From Novosphingobium decolorationis (GTDB lineage: Bacteria > Pseudomonadota > Alphaproteobacteria > Sphingomonadales > Sphingomonadaceae), in contig NZ_CP054856.1 in assembly GCF_018417475.1 (NCBI RefSeq), positions 558,001-622,000 on the forward strand: 64,000 nt of DNA. Direction: 5' to 3'. Positions 59,909-64,000 of the stretch are shown here, piece by piece. The position numbers and the translations under genes are program-made. Position 1 is the first letter of the stretch. The number at the start of each line of letters is the position of its first letter. The notes below the pieces were generated by a model that worked only from the letters and a program-made list of their open reading frames with translations, did not search any database and was not told the DNA's origin.

Positions 59909-61393
59909 TTACCCGCCGTCCTCATCGTGCCAGGACAGGGGCCGCGCCACGGCCTCCAGCGCCTTGCGCTCGTTATCGAGTCCGAAGCGCCAGCCCACGA
60001 AGGCGGCCAGCAGCATGAGCGCGCTGGCAAGGAGATAGCCGCCCAGCACGTCCGCGCGCGATCCGCTCTCGATGAGGACACCGAAGAGCCAGGGCGCCAT
60101 GACCCCGCCGATCCCCGTGCCCAGCGCATAGAACACCGCAATGGCCAGCGCGCGCACTTCGAGCGGGAAACTCTCGGCCACGGTCAGATAGGCCGAGGAG
60201 GCGGCGGCCGAGGCGAAGAAGAACGTCACGCTCCAGCACAGGGTCTGCGTGGTGGCATCGAGCATCTCAAGCCGGAAGGCGAGGCCCGTCGCGGCGAGCA
60301 GAAGCCCCGAGACGCCATAGGTCAGCGCGATCATCGGACGCCGCCCCCAACTGTCGAACAGGGGGCCCAGCAGCAGCGGCCCGAGCACGTTGCCCACCGC
60401 GAAAGGCAGCACGTACCAGCCCACCCGGTCCGAAGGCACGCCATAGAAATCGCTCAGGATCAGGGCGTAAGTGAAGAAGATCGCGTTGTAGAGGAAGGCC
60501 TGCGCCGCCATCAGAACAAGGCCAAGCGCGGTGCGGCGCGGATACGTGCGAAAGAGCGCCTCCCACACTTCGCGCAAGGGCGTGGCGCGGCGTGCCTTGA
60601 GACGGGCCTTCGGAGTTTCACCCTGAATGGTGAGCCCTTGCGTCTGCGTGCGCGCCTCGATCTCACCCACGATGGCCTCGGCCTTGGCACCCTGCCCGTG
60701 AGTGAGCAACCAGCGCGGGCTCTCCGGGATGTGGCGGCGCAGCGCGATCACGATGAGCCCCGTCACCGCCCCGAAGCCAAAGGCAATGCGCCAGCCGACA
60801 TCGGGGGCAAAGAGGCGCGGATCGAGCACCACCACCGAGAGCGCGCCCGCAACCCCTGCCCCCACCCAGTACGAGCCGTTGATGACAAGGTCGGTCCAGC
60901 CCCGGCGGCGCGCGGGGATCAGCTCCTGAATGGCCGAATTGATCGCGCTGTACTCCCCCCCGATCCCGGCGCCGGTGAGAAAGCGCATGAGCGCAAAGCT
61001 CGGCAGGTCCCAGGTAAAAGCCGTGCCTGCCGTGGCGAGGAGGTAGATCAGAAGCGTCAGCGTGAAGAGCCGCTTGCGCCCCAGCCGGTCGGTCAGCCAG
61101 CCGAAGAACAGAGCGCCCGTGACCGCACCTGCCAGATACAGGCTGTTCGCCAGCCCGATCTCGCGCGCGGAAAAGGCGAGCACCGGGCTCTCGCGCAAGG
61201 CGGGCGCAATCGAGCCGGTCAGCGTGACTTCCAGCCCGTCGAGAATCCAGGTGATGCCCAGCGCGCAGACCACCAGCCAGTGAAAGCGCGACCACGGCAG
61301 GCGGTCGAGCCGGGCCGGAACGTCGCTTTCGATCACGCCCTCAGGCCATGGCGTGTCCGCCCCCTGCCCCTCACCTTGATGCCCGGTTGCCAT
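59909..61393 (-). CDS. MFS transporter, sugar-porter-like
   Basis: A 494-residue major-facilitator protein with about 12 membrane helices. The sugar-porter-like motifs are FFGWLTDRLGRKR between helices 2 and 3, RFLTGAGIGGEYSA, and PESPRWLL after helix 6; GPLFDSWGRRP marks the second half. It could move a sugar, an organic acid or an aromatic acid. It lies between a convergent hsp20 gene and a PepSY-protein gene 44 nt upstream. Substrate not determined. Confidence 0.87.
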   Translation of the reverse strand: MATGHQGEGQGADTPWPEGVIESDVPARLDRLPWSRFHWLVVCALGITWILDGLEVTLTGSIAPALRESPVLAFSAREIGLANSLYLAGAVTGALFFGWLTDRLGRKRLFTLTLLIYLLATAGTAFTWDLPSFALMRFLTGAGIGGEYSAINSAIQELIPARRRGWTDLVINGSYWVGAGVAGALSVVVLDPRLFAPDVGWRIAFGFGAVTGLIVIALRRHIPESPRWLLTHGQGAKAEAIVGEIEARTQTQGLTIQGETPKARLKARRATPLREVWEALFRTYPRRTALGLVLMAAQAFLYNAIFFTYALILSDFYGVPSDRVGWYVLPFAVGNVLGPLLLGPLFDSWGRRPMIALTYGVSGLLLAATGLAFRLEMLDATTQTLCWSVTFFFASAAASSAYLTVAESFPLEVRALAIAVFYALGTGIGGVMAPWLFGVLIESGSRADVLGGYLLASALMLLAAFVGWRFGLDNERKALEAVARPLSWHDEDGG

Positions 61394-61437
61394 GCCCCCA
61401 TGCTAGCGAGCGGCGGAGCAAGAGCAAGCTCAGCGAC

Positions 61438-62163
61438 TTAGCGCCGCTTGCGGGGACGAGGCAGGCGCGGAAATCGGTTTGCCAGAAGCACGAAACCCGA
61501 AAGCGCGATGGCCGTGCCGCCCAGCGCAAAGACGAACAGCCACCAGCTGTTGATCCTCTCGCGCAGCGTCCAGTCCATGATGTGCAGGCCCCACACAAGG
61601 TCGAAGACACGCCAGGTGTCGCTGCGCGCGGCAAGCACCGCCCCGCTCGACGCATCGATGTAGAGCCGGGTGCGATCCGGGTCCGCGAACGTCACCTGCC
61701 AGGCCGGAAACGGCCCGCCGTACTCGGTCCCGACCGGCGCGCGCACGGGCAAGACGCCCTGCACGTCTGTCGGCGCCCCTTTCCACGCACCCTGTGCAAT
61801 CTCGGAAGCCGTGCGGGCCGAAAGCGGGGAAAGCCGGCGACCGGATACCGGATCGTGCAGGGCGGCCGAACCATCGCGGCGGCGCACTTCGATGACGCTC
61901 TGCCCGTTCACCGCGCGCGTCGTGACCGCGACAAGCGTGCCGTCGTTCGCCAGCCACGAGGGCACCGGGGCATCGGCGGGAAGCGCCCCCGGCGTGCGCG
62001 CGATGACATGCTCGGAACGCACATGCTCGATCTTGAGCCAGGACATGATCGCTCCCGAGCCCATCCACAGGAGGACCTGGATCCCCACACAGACTGCCAG
62101 CCATTTGTGAAGGCGACTGCCCAGGATGTGCAGCTTCTGCTTGCGCGAACGCGGTAAAGCCAC
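61438..62163 (-). CDS. PepSY-associated membrane protein
   Basis: A 241-residue inner-membrane protein. One helix near the N-terminus contains LHKWLAVCVGIQVLLWMGSG, a periplasmic region has a PepSY-like end (YIDASSGAVLAARSD), and the C-terminal helix follows LHIMDWTLRERINSWW. His in the helices could bind haem, as in reductases of this group. The start is GTG at 62163 behind GAGGGGGG; the longer frame to 62268 runs into the repeat element. An electron-transfer role for metal uptake is possible. Confidence 0.8.
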   Translation of the reverse strand: MALPRSRKQKLHILGSRLHKWLAVCVGIQVLLWMGSGAIMSWLKIEHVRSEHVIARTPGALPADAPVPSWLANDGTLVAVTTRAVNGQSVIEVRRRDGSAALHDPVSGRRLSPLSARTASEIAQGAWKGAPTDVQGVLPVRAPVGTEYGGPFPAWQVTFADPDRTRLYIDASSGAVLAARSDTWRVFDLVWGLHIMDWTLRERINSWWLFVFALGGTAIALSGFVLLANRFPRLPRPRKRR

Positions 62164-62266
62164 GTGTTCCCCCCTCTTCGCCAGGCCCACAACGATGAGA
62201 GCCCGAACACCCAAGGTTTCGCGAAAAGACGGGAAAGGCAACAGGAAGGTAGGAAGGAAATGATCC

Positions 62267-62378
62267 AAGGGGCCATTGCCCCTTGACCCCGAAATGGGCA
62301 GCGTCGCCTTTCTCGGCCTGCGTCGCGCGCGGGACGTGAGCTGGACAGTTCGGGGAGCCCGAGGGCAATGGCCCTCGG
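62267..62378. repeat. 112-bp dispersed element with hairpin ends, copy 2
   Basis: The left hairpin is AAGGGGC-CATT-GCCCCTT (62267-62284) and the right CCGAGGGC-AATG-GCCCTCGG (62359-62378). Compared with the copy at 51668, the left loop changed C to T and the right loop G to A, so the ends remain exact reverse complements. TTCGGGGAGCCCGAGGG is also shared. It fills the space between the PepSY and Gfo/Idh genes. Confidence 0.85.
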
Positions 62379-62384
62379 CAAATC

Positions 62385-63446
62385 CTACTTCCGACCTGCC
62401 TCTTCCAACACCTCGGCCAGCGCCACGCGCTGCCCGGTCCGGCTCGCCGTGCGCGCGGCCTCGATCACCGCCTGGACGAGGACGATGTCCTCACCCGACA
62501 CCGCGACCGGCTTCTCGCCCCGGCACGCGGCGGCGACATCCTCGTAGAAACGTTCCTGGCACCCACGCGGAAGGGGCGTCTCGTGGCGAGCACCTTCGCC
62601 ATCAAAGCGCACCAGCGGTTCGGGATCGCGGCCCCAGTCGGGATCGCCGGGGCGCATGCCCGCAACGGATTGGGCTTCCTGTGGATCGATGCCGTTCTTC
62701 AGAAGTGAGCCGCCCGTGCCGTGGACACGGAAGCGAGGTTCGCCGCCCGCCACGCACATTCCGGCATGAAGGATGGCGCGCAACTGTGGGTAGTGGAGCG
62801 TGACGTGCGCGTAGTCGTCCGACCGGCCGCCCTCGCGCAGCGCTGCGATATCGGCGCTTACGGCTTCGGGCGCACCGAACAGGCACAGCGCCTGATCGAC
62901 AAGGTGGGGACCAAGATCGAACCACACGCCCGAGCCTTCGCTGCCGTCCTCGCGCCAGCGCTCGCGCACCTTGGGGCGGAAGCGGTCGAAGTGGGATTCG
63001 AAGTGGACGACGCGGCCGATCTCCCCTGCCGCAATGGCCGCTTCGATGGCGAGGAAATCGGCATCACCGCGCCGGTTGTGAAAGGCGGTGACGACGCGGT
63101 TTGCCCTCTTGGCGCGCGCGACAAGATCCTGCGCGCTCGCCAGATCGAGGGTGAAGGGCTTGTCGACGACGACGTGCTTGCCCGCGTCGAGCGCCTGCTG
63201 GGCCAGCTGCGCATGCGTGGCGCTGGGGGTGGCGATCACGACAAGGTCGATCGCGGGATCGTCCAGCAGATCGACGATGTCGGGCACCCGTGCGAGGCCG
63301 GGCAGAGGCAGCTCGGCCTCGGCCCGGCGGCTTACCACCGCGCGCAGGTCAAGGCCGGTGCAGGCCGCAATGTAGGGTGCGTGAAACACCCGCGCGGCCA
63401 TGCCGTTTCCGACAAGACCCACGCCAAGGCGCGGCGAAGCACTCAA
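62385..63446 (-). CDS. Gfo/Idh/MocA-family oxidoreductase
   Basis: A 353-residue NAD(P)-dependent oxidoreductase. The Rossmann motif is [16 protein letters not shown], the lysine motif [10 protein letters not shown], and the catalytic region [16 protein letters not shown] with His. It resembles YdgJ-type inositol or sugar dehydrogenases and is only distantly like the paralogue at 9379. Its ATG overlaps the pyrG stop by 4 nt, an unusual pairing with a housekeeping gene. Substrate unknown. Confidence 0.9.
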   Translation of the reverse strand: MSASPRLGVGLVGNGMAARVFHAPYIAACTGLDLRAVVSRRAEAELPLPGLARVPDIVDLLDDPAIDLVVIATPSATHAQLAQQALDAGKHVVVDKPFTLDLASAQDLVARAKRANRVVTAFHNRRGDADFLAIEAAIAAGEIGRVVHFESHFDRFRPKVRERWREDGSEGSGVWFDLGPHLVDQALCLFGAPEAVSADIAALREGGRSDDYAHVTLHYPQLRAILHAGMCVAGGEPRFRVHGTGGSLLKNGIDPQEAQSVAGMRPGDPDWGRDPEPLVRFDGEGARHETPLPRGCQERFYEDVAAACRGEKPVAVSGEDIVLVQAVIEAARTASRTGQRVALAEVLEEAGRK

Positions 63447-64000
63447 ACCAGGCGCGAGTGCTGGAGCGCGGCCGCCACGAAGCCCGAGAACAGCGGGTGC
63501 GGTTCAAACGGACGCGACTTAAGTTCGGGGTGGAACTGCACGCCCACGAAGAACGGGTGATCGGGACGCTCGACGATTTCGGGCAGCAGGCCATCGGGCG
63601 ACATGCCCGAGAAGATCAGGCCGTCCTTTTCGAGCGCGTCGCGGTACTTGCCGTTGACTTCGTAGCGGTGGCGGTGGCGCTCGGAAATCTCGGTCGCGCC
63701 GCCGTAGATGCTGGAAACCTGGCTGTTGCCGTCCAGCTTGGCGGTGTAGGCGCCAAGGCGCATGGTGCCGCCCAGATCGCCGCCTTCGGCGCGGGTTTCC
63801 AGGCCTTCCTTGCCCATCCACTCGGTGATGATGCCCACCACCGGCTCGTCGGTCGGGCCGAACTCGGTCGAGCTTGCCGCAGCGATGCCCGCCGCGCGCG
63901 CGCCCTCGATGCAGGCCATCTGCATACCCAGGCAAATGCCGAAGAAGGGCACCTTGCGCTCGCGCGCAAAGCGCACCGCCGCGATCTTGCCCTCGGTCCC
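63443..64000 (-). CDS. pyrG: CTP synthase, C-terminal glutaminase part
   Basis: The gene runs out of the right edge; 185 residues of the class I glutamine amidotransferase domain are visible. The nucleophile Cys is in [11 protein letters not shown] and the catalytic His-Glu in [12 protein letters not shown]. The CTP-synthase-specific RHRHRYEVN is present. It converts UTP to CTP with ammonia from glutamine. The reading frame is open to the last base of the window. It overlaps the Gfo/Idh gene by 4 nt. Confidence 0.96.
   Translation of the reverse strand, partial: GTEGKIAAVRFARERKVPFFGICLGMQMACIEGARAAGIAAASSTEFGPTDEPVVGIITEWMGKEGLETRAEGGDLGGTMRLGAYTAKLDGNSQVSSIYGGATEISERHRHRYEVNGKYRDALEKDGLIFSGMSPDGLLPEIVERPDHPFFVGVQFHPELKSRPFEPHPLFSGFVAAALQHSRLV

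Overview
The window is a GC-rich, gene-dense stretch of an alphaproteobacterial chromosome, most likely Sphingomonadales and close to Novosphingobium. Supporting points: a feruloyl-CoA cluster built on an NDP-forming ligase as in Sphingobium SYK-6, a CueR/Zur/Fur layout typical of the group, a ROSE thermometer on a small heat-shock gene, and strong codon bias that produces very long antisense shadow frames. The genus is inferred; no rRNA is present.

Layout. 1-4046: the end of a PHA synthase, then a MaoC/phosphotransacylase fusion, acetate kinase and a FabI paralogue, coupled by overlaps. 4057-7020: an atypical alpha/beta hydrolase and an amidase with a large leader hairpin. 7176-11610: a LacI regulator and a Gfo/Idh plus isomerase operon sharing near-identical operators, now separated by a complete IS5-family (IS1031-like) insertion with TTA target duplications. 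11773-21533: one tight chemotaxis-type operon (STAS, CheY, CheA, two CheW, soluble poly-repeat MCP, CheR, CheB, unknown helical protein). 21530-28035: ferulate catabolism (transporter, ferA, ferB, MarR regulator, vanillin dehydrogenase).

28245-38080: the least familiar region. It holds a DUF2235 hydrolase and a 1350-residue three-sensor membrane protein carrying a 33-bp coding tandem array. Divergent from these are a membrane P-loop NTPase and an MscS channel translationally coupled to it. 38822-42023: envelope genes including an L,D-transpeptidase with a degenerate second copy of its fold and a secreted protein with a duplicated domain. 42342-45756: AraC and TetR regulators and a GH79-like glycosidase with a palindromic operator.

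45753-57357: metal homeostasis. A zinc-type operon of two COG0523 GTPases flanking DUF1826 (Zur-like box) is divergent from a CueR-type promoter, copper ATPase and CueR. Next comes a siderophore operon (Fur-like box, TonB receptor, esterase, two small membrane proteins, PepSY reductase). 57372-64000: tRNA-Arg(CCT), the grxC-nitrilase-DUF1178 operon, the hsp20 gene, an MFS transporter, a PepSY protein, a Gfo/Idh oxidoreductase and the 3' part of pyrG. A 112-bp element with covarying inverted ends occurs twice, at 51668 and 62267.
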